A stretch of DNA of 28,112 bases from the NCBI GenBank assembly GCA_900753715.1, contig CAAEAE010000144.1:1-28112 (forward strand), read 5' to 3'. The position numbers were made by a program, and so were the translations under genes. Origin of the DNA: an uncultured Roseburia sp. (GTDB lineage: Bacteria; Bacillota_A; Clostridia; Lachnospirales; Lachnospiraceae). Every line of letters begins with the position of its first letter. The first letter of the stretch is position 1. This document shows, piece by piece, positions 1 to 7,296 of this stretch. The notes beneath the pieces are model-generated. The model was not told the DNA's origin and did not search any database. It saw nothing but the letters and a program-made list of their open reading frames with translations.

Positions 1-353
1 ACCGCGGCGATATGCAGAACATGAACGAAATCGCCGATTTTGTTGCAGAAGCCGCAGACAGCGGAATCCATTTTTCAGGTGTGATTGCCGCCGATGACAA
101 CCTTGCCATTGGCGCTGTAAAGTATGCGCACTACAGAAACCTTTCCATTCCGGAAGATTTGTCAATTATCGGATATAATAATTCCATGCTGACAACCTGC
201 TGTACCCCGGAGCTCACATCTGTTGACAACCGTCTGGAATCCCAGACACACCAGCTCGTCGCAACGCTTCTCGGCGTTTTATCCGGCGAGGAAATGCCGA
301 AAAAATCTGTTTTTTCCGGTAAACTTATCAAACGTGGAACTACATTATTTTAA
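1..353 (+). CDS. LacI-family transcriptional regulator, 3' part only
   Basis: The reading frame is already open at the window edge (codons in phase from base 3) and stops at 351-353, so the N-terminal helix-turn-helix lies outside. The visible roughly 116 residues match the end of the periplasmic-binding-protein-like effector domain of LacI/GalR regulators: a 'GVIAADDNLAIGAV' strand-helix, 'IPEDLSIIGYNN', and the 'TPELTSVDN' segment that precedes the last helix, ending in 'KLIKRGTTLF'. The stop lies 18 bases before uxaC on the same strand, so it is probably the local regulator of the uronate operon, with a hexuronate or its keto derivative as the likely ligand. That specificity is inferred from position only. 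The internal ATG at 12 is not the real start. Confidence 0.88.
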   Translation, partial: RGDMQNMNEIADFVAEAADSGIHFSGVIAADDNLAIGAVKYAHYRNLSIPEDLSIIGYNNSMLTTCCTPELTSVDNRLESQTHQLVATLLGVLSGEEMPKKSVFSGKLIKRGTTLF

Positions 354-371
354 TACAAGGAGGATTCTTTC

Positions 372-1778
372 ATGAAACCATTTATGGACAAAAACTTTTT
401 ATTACAGACCGAAACAGCACAGAAGCTGTACTTTGATTTCGCAGCAGACACCCCGATTTTAGATTATCACTGCCACATCAATCCGCAGGAAATCTATGAG
501 GACCGTCAGTTCGAGAACATTACCCAGGTATGGCTTGGCGGAGACCATTACAAATGGCGTTTCATGCGTTCCTGTGGCGTGGATGAGAAATACATCACCG
601 GCGATGCTTCCGACAAGGAGAAGTTCTTCAAATGGGCTGAATGCCTTGGAAAAGCCATCGGCAACCCGCTCTTCCACTGGAGCCACCTCGAGTTACAGAA
701 ATATTTCGGTTATCACGGTGTTTTAAACAAAAACACCGCAGAAGAAGTATGGAACTTATGCAATGCAAAGCTTGCTGAGCCGTCCATGACCGTCCGCAAC
801 ATCATCAAGCAGTCAAACGTTACCTTAATCTGCACCACAGATGACCCTGCAGATTCCTTAGAGTGGCACAAAAAGATTGCTGAGGATGCTTCCTTTGACG
901 TACAGGTACTTCCGGCATGGAGACCTGACAAGGCAATGAACATCGAAAAACCGACCTACTTAGATTACTTAAACCAGCTTGCTTCTGTTTCTGATGTAAA
1001 AATTGCTACCTTCGCAGATTTATGCAAGGCACTTTCTGTCCGTATGGATTTCTTCGCTTCCATGGGCTGTGTCGTATCTGACCACGCATTAGAATATGTA
1101 ATGTATGCACCGGCTTCCGCTGAGGAAATCGAGAATATTTTTGCTTCCCGCCTTGCCGGAAATGCTGTTTCCCGTGAGGACGAATTGAAGTTCAAGACTG
1201 CATTCATGCTTTATGTCGGCAAAGAATATGCAAAGCGCGGCTGGGTATTACAGCTTCACTATGGCTGCAAGCGCGATAACAACACTCCGATGTTTGACCA
1301 CCTTGGACCGGATACCGGTTATGACTGCATCAACAACTACGCTCCGTCTTCCCAGATGGCTGATTTCTTAAACGCTTTAAATCAGGACGGAAGTCTGCCG
1401 AAGACCATTATCTACAGCTTAAATCCAAATGACAACCAGGCAATCGGCACTATCTTGGGATGCTTCCAGGATTCCACCGCTGTTGCAAAAATCCAGCAGG
1501 GTTCCGCATGGTGGTTCAATGATCACAAGACCGGTATGCAGGATCAGATGACCTCTCTTGCAAACCTCGGAAATCTTTCCGGATTTGTTGGAATGCTTAC
1601 CGATTCCAGAAGCTTCCTCTCCTACACCAGACATGACTATTTCCGCAGAATTCTCTGCAACCTGATTGGAAACTGGGTAGAGAACGGCGAATTCCCGGCT
1701 GACTACGAAATCCTTGAGGAGATTGTAAAGGGAATCTGCTACAACAACGCTGTCAAATATTTTGGTTTTAACTTATAA
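372..1778 (+). CDS. uxaC: Glucuronate/galacturonate isomerase (uronate isomerase)
   Basis: 468 aa, full length for the UxaC family. It interconverts D-glucuronate and D-fructuronate, and D-galacturonate and D-tagaturonate, the first cytoplasmic step of hexuronate catabolism. It has the amidohydrolase-fold start 'DTPILDYHCHINP' with the metal-binding H33-x-H35 pair, and family blocks such as 'WRFMRSCGVDE', 'CTTDDPADSLEWH', 'VLQLHYGCKRDNN' and 'LTDSRSFLSYTRHDYFRR'. The start is supported by an AGGAGG site at 358-363. It is second in a + strand run, 18 bases after the LacI-type gene and 18 bases before kduI, so co-transcription is likely. No downstream reductase, dehydratase or KDG kinase/aldolase gene is in the window, so the rest of the pathway must lie upstream or elsewhere. 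Confidence 0.96.
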   Translation: MKPFMDKNFLLQTETAQKLYFDFAADTPILDYHCHINPQEIYEDRQFENITQVWLGGDHYKWRFMRSCGVDEKYITGDASDKEKFFKWAECLGKAIGNPLFHWSHLELQKYFGYHGVLNKNTAEEVWNLCNAKLAEPSMTVRNIIKQSNVTLICTTDDPADSLEWHKKIAEDASFDVQVLPAWRPDKAMNIEKPTYLDYLNQLASVSDVKIATFADLCKALSVRMDFFASMGCVVSDHALEYVMYAPASAEEIENIFASRLAGNAVSREDELKFKTAFMLYVGKEYAKRGWVLQLHYGCKRDNNTPMFDHLGPDTGYDCINNYAPSSQMADFLNALNQDGSLPKTIIYSLNPNDNQAIGTILGCFQDSTAVAKIQQGSAWWFNDHKTGMQDQMTSLANLGNLSGFVGMLTDSRSFLSYTRHDYFRRILCNLIGNWVENGEFPADYEILEEIVKGICYNNAVKYFGFNL

Positions 1779-1796
1779 AAAAGGAGATTTTTTATC

Positions 1797-2660
1797 ATGG
1801 AACTTAGAACAGCCGCATCTCCAAGAGATGTCAAGCATTACACAACCGAGCGCTTAAGAGAAGAATTTCTGATTGACGATTTATTCCAGCCGGATGTCAT
1901 CAAACTGGTATACAGCCACATCGACCGTATCATCACCGGTTCTGCCGTTCCGGTAAAAAAAACACTGGTACTGACTGCCGGAGACGAGCTCCGCGCACAG
2001 TATTTCTGTGAAAGACGTGAACTTGGCGTCATCAACATTGGCGGTGCCGGTGTGATTACAATTGACGGTAAAATTTATCAGGTTGGCCACAAAGAAGGGA
2101 TGTACATCGGCATGGGCGCAAAGGATATCTCCTTTGCCTCCGTCGATGCTTCTGCTCCGGCAAAATTCTATTTAAACAGTGCTCCGGCACATATGACCTA
2201 TCCGACCGTTTTAATCAAACCGGAAGGAACACCGGAAGAAGGCGTTGTCATCGTAAAAGACTGCAATAAGGTTGAGCTTGGCTCTCTTGAGACTGCAAAT
2301 CACAGAACCATCTGCAAATACATTCTGCCGGGTCAGGTAGAAAGCTGTCAGCTTGAAATGGGAATGACCAAGTTAGAGCCGGGAAGCGTTTGGAATACCA
2401 TGCCATGCCACACCCACGACAGACGTATGGAAGTTTACCTGTATTTTGATATGCCGGAAGATGCGCTTGTAATGCACTACATGGGCGAGCCGACCGAGAC
2501 AAGACATATCGTTATGCGCAACGAGCAGGCTGTAATCTCCCCGAGCTGGTCTATCCACTCCGGCTGTGGCACACAGGCTTACACCTTTATCTGGGGTATG
2601 GTTGGCGAAAATCAGGATTTCGACGATATGGATGGCGTTGAAATGAAGGATCTGTTATAA
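1797..2660 (+). CDS. kduI: 5-keto-4-deoxyuronate isomerase (4-deoxy-L-threo-5-hexosulose-uronate ketol-isomerase)
   Basis: 287 aa, close to the E. coli KduI length. It isomerises 4-deoxy-L-threo-5-hexosulose uronate (DKI), formed from unsaturated uronates of pectin or glycosaminoglycan lyases, to 2,5-diketo-3-deoxygluconate. The cupin zinc site is complete: H205 and H207 in 'MPCHTHDRR', E212 in 'RMEVYLYF', and H254 in '[11 protein letters not shown]', with the spacing known from the E. coli enzyme. The N-terminal '[18 protein letters not shown]' and the C-terminal '[14 protein letters not shown]' are also typical. It sits between uxaC and an RpiB-family gene with gaps of 17-18 bases, with AAGGAG just before the start. 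KduD and KDG kinase/aldolase, its usual partners, are not seen here. Confidence 0.96.
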   Translation: MELRTAASPRDVKHYTTERLREEFLIDDLFQPDVIKLVYSHIDRIITGSAVPVKKTLVLTAGDELRAQYFCERRELGVINIGGAGVITIDGKIYQVGHKEGMYIGMGAKDISFASVDASAPAKFYLNSAPAHMTYPTVLIKPEGTPEEGVVIVKDCNKVELGSLETANHRTICKYILPGQVESCQLEMGMTKLEPGSVWNTMPCHTHDRRMEVYLYFDMPEDALVMHYMGEPTETRHIVMRNEQAVISPSWSIHSGCGTQAYTFIWGMVGENQDFDDMDGVEMKDLL

Positions 2661-2676
2661 AAGAAAGGAACACCTT

Positions 2677-3315
2677 ATGAAGATTGCATTAATTAATGAA
2701 AACAGCCAGGCGGCAAAAAATGAAATGATTTGCGCTACCTTAAAGTCAGTGGTAGAGCCGATGGGACACACCGTATTCAATTATGGTATGTACTCCGCAG
2801 AGGATGAGCATCAGCTTACATATGTCCAGAACGGTATTCTTGCCGCTGTCCTGTTGAACTCCGGCGCTGCTGATTTCGTAATCACAGGCTGTGGAACTGG
2901 TGAGGGCGCTATGCTTGCCTGCAACTCTTTCCCACAGGTGCTCTGTGGCCACGTTGAGTCTCCGCTCGACGCTTATCTGTTTTCCCAGGTAAACGACGGA
3001 AACTGTATTGCTCTCCCATTTGCCGAGAATTTTGGCTGGGGCGGCGAGTTAAACCTTACTTACATCTTTGAAAAACTGTTCTGCGCACCAGGCGGCGGTG
3101 GATATCCGAAGGAGCGTGTCGTACCGGAGCAGCGCAACAAGAAAATCTTAGACGAAGTGAAAAAGGTAACACACAGGGACCTTGTTTCCATCTTAAAAGA
3201 GCTTGACCAGGACTTAGTAAAGGGTTCCTTAAGCGGCGAGCATTTTGCGGAATACTTCTTCGCGAACTGCAAGGATGACGCCATTGCAGCCTGTGTCAAA
3301 GAAATTCTTGCATAA
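2677..3315 (+). CDS. RpiB/LacA/LacB-family isomerase, DhuI-like
   Basis: 212 aa. The N-terminal part is an RpiB-type sugar isomerase: 'MKIALINENSQA' start, then 'GCGTGEGAMLACN' at residues 71-83 with the catalytic-type C72, then 'DGNCIALPF'. Ordinary RpiB and LacB proteins are about 150-170 aa. This one carries about 60 extra residues at the C-terminus. That length and the setting beside kduI recall DhuI, the RpiB-family DKI isomerase of streptococcal glycosaminoglycan clusters (about 213 aa), which does the same reaction as KduI with an unrelated fold. Function in the uronate pathway is therefore inferred; ribose-5-phosphate or another sugar phosphate remains possible. It is the last gene of the + operon, 16 bases after kduI with a GAAAGG ribosome site, and is followed by a terminator. 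Confidence 0.85.
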   Translation: MKIALINENSQAAKNEMICATLKSVVEPMGHTVFNYGMYSAEDEHQLTYVQNGILAAVLLNSGAADFVITGCGTGEGAMLACNSFPQVLCGHVESPLDAYLFSQVNDGNCIALPFAENFGWGGELNLTYIFEKLFCAPGGGGYPKERVVPEQRNKKILDEVKKVTHRDLVSILKELDQDLVKGSLSGEHFAEYFFANCKDDAIAACVKEILA

Positions 3316-3328
3316 TTTTATCAGTTAC

Positions 3329-3363
3329 AAAAAATCCGCGCAGGGAATCTGTGCGGATTTTTT
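3329..3363. terminator. Bidirectional rho-independent terminator between the uronate operon and the 46-aa ORF
   Basis: The left arm AAATCCGCGCAG and the right arm CTGTGCGGATTT form a roughly 12-bp stem with one G-T pair around a GGAAT loop, flanked by A and T runs on both sides. It can end the + strand uronate operon 14 bases after its last stop, and the - strand small ORF, whose stop codon (3362-3364) overlaps the T run. Confidence 0.9.
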
Positions 3364-3502
3364 AATCGCAGTTAAAGACGTAATAGCCTGCCAACATACA
3401 GCAGATAATCAGAAGAAACCCGAGAAATCGGTTATGGATGACTAACATGACCAACATTCCCATCGAAAAACAAAAGAGTGCAAACCCCAGCAAACGTTTC
3501 AT
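3362..3502 (-). CDS. Small hydrophobic membrane protein, 46 aa, function unknown
   Basis: The - strand frame from ATG at 3502 to TAA at 3362 gives 46 residues: start 'MKRLLGFALFCFSMGMLV', middle 'MLVIHNRFLGFLL', end 'AGYYVFNCD'. The pattern is a short positive N-terminus, a roughly 18-residue hydrophobic helix, a short polar turn (HNR), and a second helix rich in I, L and C. This looks like a two-helix membrane hairpin protein. A GGTGG ribosome site lies 6-7 bases before the ATG. It follows gerW on the same strand, with a terminator-like hairpin between them, and ends inside a bidirectional terminator. I do not recognise a named family. Coding is supported by the hydrophobicity pattern, ribosome site and tight fit between the two hairpins, but not by any homology I can test. 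Confidence 0.68.
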   Translation of the reverse strand: MKRLLGFALFCFSMGMLVMLVIHNRFLGFLLIICCMLAGYYVFNCD

Positions 3503-3511
3503 TTTGTCCAC

Positions 3512-3545
3512 CAAAAAAAGCATATATCATTCTAATATATGCTTT
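3512..3545 (-). terminator. Terminator-like hairpin between gerW and the 46-aa ORF
   Basis: On the - strand AAAGCATATAT and ATATATGCTTT form a perfect 11-bp stem around a 7-base loop, followed directly by a T run (3512-3519 on the complement). It lies 32 bases after the gerW stop. The T run abuts the GGTGG ribosome site of the 46-aa ORF, so it may reduce rather than abolish expression of that ORF. The stem is A+T rich and therefore only moderately strong. Confidence 0.78.
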
Positions 3546-3576
3546 CCAGGTCTGATTTTCTTCTTTCTTTTTTATT

Positions 3577-4026
3577 TTATTCGTTTGAAGATGAATTTAC
3601 GGAATTTTTAAGCTGTTCTTCCATATCCTTCGCTGCTGCTTCTTTTGCAGCCTCGTCACTTTCTTCGCTCTTCTGCTCTACGGAGCCTTTCTCGCCTTTG
3701 GATGTGAATTTATTCACAAAATCCGGCACCATATCAAGAATCTTTGTAACACCGTCCTGATTCTTAATATTCACAAGTTTTGTCGTTCCGTTCTGGATGA
3801 CTAATACAGCACTCGGCATAATCTTACCGCCCATACCGCCGGCACCGTTATTTTTCTTGTCCTGGGAAAATGCGCCCGCTGCCACACCAAAGGACACATC
3901 GACCAACGGTAAAATAATGGTATCCCCGATATGAATGGCATCGCCCACTACCGTTTTAGTTGTGATAAAGCTGTCCATTCCTTTAAATAATGATTCTACA
4001 GTTGCATTAAAATTCATCTCTGACAT
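3577..4026 (-). CDS. gerW: GerW-family (YtfJ-like) spore protein
   Basis: 149 aa. GerW/YtfJ proteins are small forespore-made proteins needed for normal germination in Bacillus; the biochemical role is unclear. The sequence has the family core: 'ATVESLFKGMDSFITTKTVVGDAIHIGDTIILPLVDVSFG', the glycine-rich 'NNGAGGMGGKIMPSAVLVI', and the 'VPDFVNKF' helix, followed by an acidic, alanine/glutamate-rich tail. The frame extends upstream to 4125, but the AAAGGGG ribosome site 8 bases before the ATG at 4026 and family length favour this start, which also removes an overlap with the upstream gene. It follows a DUF2953 gene, the same ytfI-ytfJ order found in Bacillus subtilis, which supports both assignments and implies a spore former. 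Confidence 0.93.
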   Translation of the reverse strand: MSEMNFNATVESLFKGMDSFITTKTVVGDAIHIGDTIILPLVDVSFGVAAGAFSQDKKNNGAGGMGGKIMPSAVLVIQNGTTKLVNIKNQDGVTKILDMVPDFVNKFTSKGEKGSVEQKSEESDEAAKEAAAKDMEEQLKNSVNSSSNE

Positions 4027-4058
4027 ATAAAATACCCCTTTCTTTTGATGTCTTTCTT

Positions 4059-4958
4059 TTATCTCTGAAATTGTGAAAGCACTCTGCGCACATCTTTCTC
4101 TTTCAGCAAACGGATTACAGAACAAAGCAGATGTATTAGTCGGATTCTTCCTTTGATGTCAAAGGTTCCGCGCACATAAAATGTATCAGATGCAAAGTCC
4201 GGATAAATGTGCATATCATAACGATAAAATGCCGGAATCACCGCTATCCCGCCGAAAATCTGTCCTGTGAGTGCGGGATTTCCCGCCGAAAATTCCAAAT
4301 CGGTGTGAACCTTACGGAATTTAAAATGCCGCAGCAGATACCGCAGTTCCCGCCAGGTGAGGGAAAGTGCATTTTTATTTCCTGCATCCGTTACCACCTC
4401 TTTGATTTTATCAAACTTTTGCGGCAAATGCACGATAAAATCCCAGATTTTCTTTACGATCTCCCGTATTTTTTTTAATTTGGAAGAAATTTTACTGCAA
4501 AAGGAGCGCTTTCTGCTCTTCTTCCCGGAAATTCGCTCTGTGGATTTTCCCGGCTTCCCGGCTTCTCCTGCCTCCGCGACACCCTCTGCTGTCTCCTGAG
4601 GTATTTCTTCCGCCTTTGTGGATATTTCCTTTGTGGATATTTCCGTCTCCACAGTTTCGTCATCCTGCTCTTCCACCCCAGAAGAAGTCTCTTCTTCGCT
4701 GCCACCGAATTCCTTGCGGACTCCAAAAATCTTTAGTATATAGTCAAACGTCCCATCCACATAATCTCCCAGAAAGGATATCGCATGACAAAGCCAGCTT
4801 GCCCTGATATGAATCTGTGTCTCTTTTTCTTTAACTTCTCCCTGTATCCGGTAACGCACGGGAACAAACAGCACCACTGTAAGCAGTACAAACAACAGTC
4901 CAAGCAGGCAAAGGAGTATGATTCCGATTATCTTTAGAATCCATAACACTACTGTCAT
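4059..4958 (-). CDS. DUF2953 membrane-anchored protein (YtfI-like)
   Basis: 299 aa. Residues about 4-32 form one strong transmembrane helix ('ILKIIGIILLCLLGLLF'), followed by 'VPVRYRIQG', the usual start of DUF2953 proteins. A highly charged low-complexity stretch (about residues 80-150, rich in E, T and K) leads to the C-terminal DUF2953 region, with 'LTWRELRYLLRHFKFRKV', 'LEFSAGNPALTGQIFGG' and 'DFASDTFYVRGTFDIKGRIR'. B. subtilis YtfI is the counterpart and sits next to YtfJ/GerW as here. A germination or spore-envelope role is inferred from that pairing; the biochemistry is unknown. The start overlaps the previous gene's stop by 4 bases, implying coupled translation; gerW begins 32 bases downstream. 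An in-frame 15-bp tandem duplication lies in the charged region. Confidence 0.88.
   Translation of the reverse strand: MTVVLWILKIIGIILLCLLGLLFVLLTVVLFVPVRYRIQGEVKEKETQIHIRASWLCHAISFLGDYVDGTFDYILKIFGVRKEFGGSEEETSSGVEEQDDETVETEISTKEISTKAEEIPQETAEGVAEAGEAGKPGKSTERISGKKSRKRSFCSKISSKLKKIREIVKKIWDFIVHLPQKFDKIKEVVTDAGNKNALSLTWRELRYLLRHFKFRKVHTDLEFSAGNPALTGQIFGGIAVIPAFYRYDMHIYPDFASDTFYVRGTFDIKGRIRLIHLLCSVIRLLKEKDVRRVLSQFQR
4615..4644. repeat. 15-bp perfect tandem duplication inside the DUF2953 gene
   Basis: TTTGTGGATATTTCC occurs twice, head to tail (4615-4629 and 4630-4644). On the coding (-) strand it duplicates five residues, giving 'EISTKEISTK' in the low-complexity linker. It is in frame, so the protein is not broken. 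Confidence 0.95.
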
Positions 4959-5296
4959 TTCAAATCCCTTTGTCCTTTCTGTCTGTCCTTATCCAGCAGA
5001 TATTTTCTCACGTCAAATCCACCGGTCTGTCTGTAAACTTCCTCTATAATAGAGGATGCCACTTCCAGTGCTTCCTCATACCCTTTTGCAAGTCCGACGA
5101 CAAAAATCTTTCGCTTTGGATAGCCACGCTGCAACAACTCCCACGACGGAATAATATCCAGCAGATTTTCTTCATTCGACGCAAAACTTATGACATAAAT
5201 GTCAATCGTTCCCGCATTGTGACGGATTTTCCATTTTATTTTCTTTGTCTTATGTACGATGCTTTCTCCTACATACAAATCCTCATACCAGATCAT
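4955..5296 (-). CDS. Conserved-looking hypothetical protein, 113 aa
   Basis: I do not recognise the family. It is a soluble, mixed alpha/beta looking protein without signal peptide or membrane helix: 'MIWYEDLYVGESIVHK' start, a basic 'KTKKIKWKIRHNAG', a hydrophobic strand 'IDIYVISFA', 'RKIFVVGLAKGYEEALEVASSIIEEVY' and a charged tail. The strand-GLAKG-helix arrangement suggests a small Rossmann-like or regulatory fold, but this is weak. The GAGGA site 6 bases before the ATG is good. It starts about 34 bases after the Nudix gene stop, and its own stop overlaps the DUF2953 start by 4 bases, so it belongs to the Nudix-ytfI-gerW transcription unit. Real coding status is well supported by this packing; function is not. 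Confidence 0.8.
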   Translation of the reverse strand: MIWYEDLYVGESIVHKTKKIKWKIRHNAGTIDIYVISFASNEENLLDIIPSWELLQRGYPKRKIFVVGLAKGYEEALEVASSIIEEVYRQTGGFDVRKYLLDKDRQKGQRDLK

Positions 5297-5330
5297 GCAA
5301 AATCCTCATTCTACCGGTCTTCCATCCCGC

Positions 5331-5780
5331 CTAATACTTGTGGTTTCCCCACAAATTACTCTTTTTCAATTCCAGATATTCATCATACGCCTTTTCCAAA
5401 ATCTGCTTCTCATTTGGAAATTTGAGCAGATGATACGCCTCGTGAAACTTGTAATAACCGGAATCAACAAAATATTCTTCCCGCTGTGGTTTGCTGTAAT
5501 AGCTGTCCGCCATCATCAGATACCAGTGTACTTCTTTCTCCACGGTATCTTCCGGAACTGTAAAACTATACTGACTCTTACCGACATATTTTATAATATT
5601 GGCCCTGGCACCGGTTTCTTCTAAAACCTCTCTCACCGCTGTCTCTTTATATTCCTCGCCAGCCTCCACGGTTCCTTTGGGAAGTACCCATCCCTCATAC
5701 TTATTCTTGTAGTTTTTGTATAGGAGCAGAATTTTCCCGCGGAATATTACCACACCACCACAACTCGTTGCTTCAATCAT
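5331..5780 (-). CDS. Nudix hydrolase
   Basis: 149 aa. The complete Nudix box spans residues 36-58: G36, E42, then 'REVLEETGA' matching G-x5-E-x7-REUXEEXGU. Nudix enzymes hydrolyse nucleoside diphosphates linked to another group; the substrate cannot be read from this sequence. The preceding 'CGGVVIF...LLLYKNY' and 'GWVLPKGTVE' resemble MutT/Ap4A-type hydrolases. A longer frame reaches 5894, but AGGAGG 7 bases before the ATG at 5780, the promoter at 5820-5848 and family length all support the shorter start. It is the first gene of a probable five-gene unit running to the 46-aa ORF. Confidence 0.93.
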   Translation of the reverse strand: MIEATSCGGVVIFRGKILLLYKNYKNKYEGWVLPKGTVEAGEEYKETAVREVLEETGARANIIKYVGKSQYSFTVPEDTVEKEVHWYLMMADSYYSKPQREEYFVDSGYYKFHEAYHLLKFPNEKQILEKAYDEYLELKKSNLWGNHKY

Positions 5781-5804
5781 TGCAATACCTCCTGATGTGG
5801 TTTT

Positions 5805-5816
5805 TCTAAATTTAGA
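5805..5816. promoter_or_regulatory. 12-bp perfect palindrome at the predicted start of the Nudix-gerW transcript
   Basis: TCTAAATTTAGA is self-complementary and lies 3-15 bases downstream of the predicted -10 box (5820-5825), where a repressor would block initiation. It is A+T rich, so chance is a real alternative. Operator function is inference. Confidence 0.35.
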
Positions 5817-5819
5817 TTC

Positions 5820-5848
5820 AGTATAATACTTTTCGGAAGTTCGTGCAA
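5820..5848 (-). promoter_or_regulatory. Sigma-A-type promoter for the Nudix-ytfI-gerW unit
   Basis: On the - strand, TTGCAC (5843-5848), a 17-base spacer, and TATACT (5820-5825). It sits in the 91-base gap after the PBP gene and gives a leader of about 35 bases before the Nudix ATG. Confidence 0.7.
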
Positions 5849-5871
5849 CACCCTCTTTGCTTCGCAAATAC

Positions 5872-7296
5872 CTAGTTGCCATAGTAAGCATCAAACAGTT
5901 TTCTGGCTACCGGAACTGCAAACTCACTTCCTGATCCGGAATCCTCGACAATGACTGCCACTGCAATGTCTTCTTTTCCTTCTCTGTGAGCGTATCCGAC
6001 AAACCAGGAATGGCAGGAGCTTGAACCATCCTTAAATTCCGCAGAACCGGTCTTTCCATAGGCATCATAATTATCACTGATTAATTTCTTTCCGGTTCCG
6101 TTTTCCACTACCGCGCTCATATAGTCCTGTAAGAGCGCTGCATCGTCTGCGGAAAGCAGATTTCCATATACGGACGGCTCAAATTCTTTCACTGTCACAC
6201 CGTTATAATTTTCGGTATGGTCAATCACATACGGATTCATCAGCACGCCGTCATTAGCGATTGCGCTGACCACAAGTGCCATATGAAACGGCGTCACAAG
6301 CGTTTTGCCCTGCCCAATGGAAGTCTGCATGATTTCTCCCGTAGTAGCGGTATCTGCACTTAACGAAAAACTGCTTTCTGAATAGGCAAAATTCGTCGGA
6401 AGTTCTGAATTAAACAGCATGCTGTTACACAATTTTGCAAAGGCATCCACGTCAAGCGTTGTGCCAAGCGATGCAAAAGAAGCATTGCAGGAGTTGGCAA
6501 AGGAATCCTTTAAAGTTTCCAATCCATGACTGATGCTGTTATAGCATCGGATACTCTGTTCATCCTTTACAAAACTGCCGGTACAGTTGAACTGATAGGA
6601 CTCATAATCACTGTTTTCGTGCACATACTCAAGCAGTGTAAAAATCTTAAACGTAGAGCCGGGCGGATAAAGCCCCTGTGTCGCGCGGTTTAATAATACC
6701 GAACTGCCACTTCCCTCCGCGGTCAGCGTGTCCCAGTCGGTTGCAATCGTGTTCGGGTCATAATCCGGCTTGGAGACCATCGCAAGTATTTTTCCGGTTG
6801 CCGGTTCAAGCACCACAACCGCACCATCATACATGCTGAGTGCATCATAAGCAACAGACTGTAAATCGTAGTTCAATGTTGTTGCAACATTATCCCCGAT
6901 GCTCTTTTCTCCCTGCAATTCATCCGCCGTTTTCTCCAGGAAAAAAGCATTGGAACGCAGCAGGTTAAAGTTTGCCATTGATTCGATTCCGGTTCTTCCA
7001 TTGGTAGAATACCCAACCACATGGGCAAACATTCTGCCATACGGATAACTTCTGGTCTCATTCCCCTCCGAATCGGTCAATGTCTCCGCTAACACCTTTC
7101 CATCCGCTGACAATATTTTTCCCCGCACCACCTGATTTGCAAAAATATCCTGCCTGGTATTATATGGGTTATTGATAAAATCTTCACTTTTCACGAACTG
7201 AAAATACGCAAAATATCCAATCAGGCAGAGAAACACTGCCAGAAAAGAATATGTAATCACTGCAAATTCTCTGTTTTTACCGGGCTTCTTTTTCAC
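5872..7296 (-). CDS. Class B penicillin-binding protein (peptidoglycan D,D-transpeptidase)
   Basis: 474 aa. It crosslinks peptidoglycan outside the membrane. One N-terminal membrane helix ('FAVITYSFLAVFLCLIGYFAYFQF', split here only for description) is followed by a compact pedestal with 'RGKILSADGKVLAET' and the transpeptidase domain. The three active-site motifs are present: S214-T-F-K217 in 'PPGSTFKIF', S269-C-N271, and K415-T-G417 in 'YGKTGSAEF'. The size resembles the PbpA type, shorter than PBP2 or FtsI of E. coli. The start is a GTG with GGAG 6 bases upstream; it overlaps the SEDS gene end by 20 bases, so the two are translationally coupled and probably act as a SEDS-bPBP pair. Whether this pair serves elongation, division or sporulation cannot be decided from sequence. 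Confidence 0.94.
   Translation of the reverse strand: MKKKPGKNREFAVITYSFLAVFLCLIGYFAYFQFVKSEDFINNPYNTRQDIFANQVVRGKILSADGKVLAETLTDSEGNETRSYPYGRMFAHVVGYSTNGRTGIESMANFNLLRSNAFFLEKTADELQGEKSIGDNVATTLNYDLQSVAYDALSMYDGAVVVLEPATGKILAMVSKPDYDPNTIATDWDTLTAEGSGSSVLLNRATQGLYPPGSTFKIFTLLEYVHENSDYESYQFNCTGSFVKDEQSIRCYNSISHGLETLKDSFANSCNASFASLGTTLDVDAFAKLCNSMLFNSELPTNFAYSESSFSLSADTATTGEIMQTSIGQGKTLVTPFHMALVVSAIANDGVLMNPYVIDHTENYNGVTVKEFEPSVYGNLLSADDAALLQDYMSAVVENGTGKKLISDNYDAYGKTGSAEFKDGSSSCHSWFVGYAHREGKEDIAVAVIVEDSGSGSEFAVPVARKLFDAYYGN

Noticed and set aside
4970..5624. Long open frames on the + strand opposite the 113-aa and Nudix genes (121-151 aa)
   Set aside because: They lie opposite well-supported genes with ribosome sites and a Nudix box, and their products are rich in F, I, H and C without domain pattern.
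5851..5863. Short inverted repeat TTTGC-GAA-GCAAA (either strand) after the PBP gene, considered as a terminator
   Set aside because: Only a 5-bp stem and no T run follows on the - strand; not a credible terminator.
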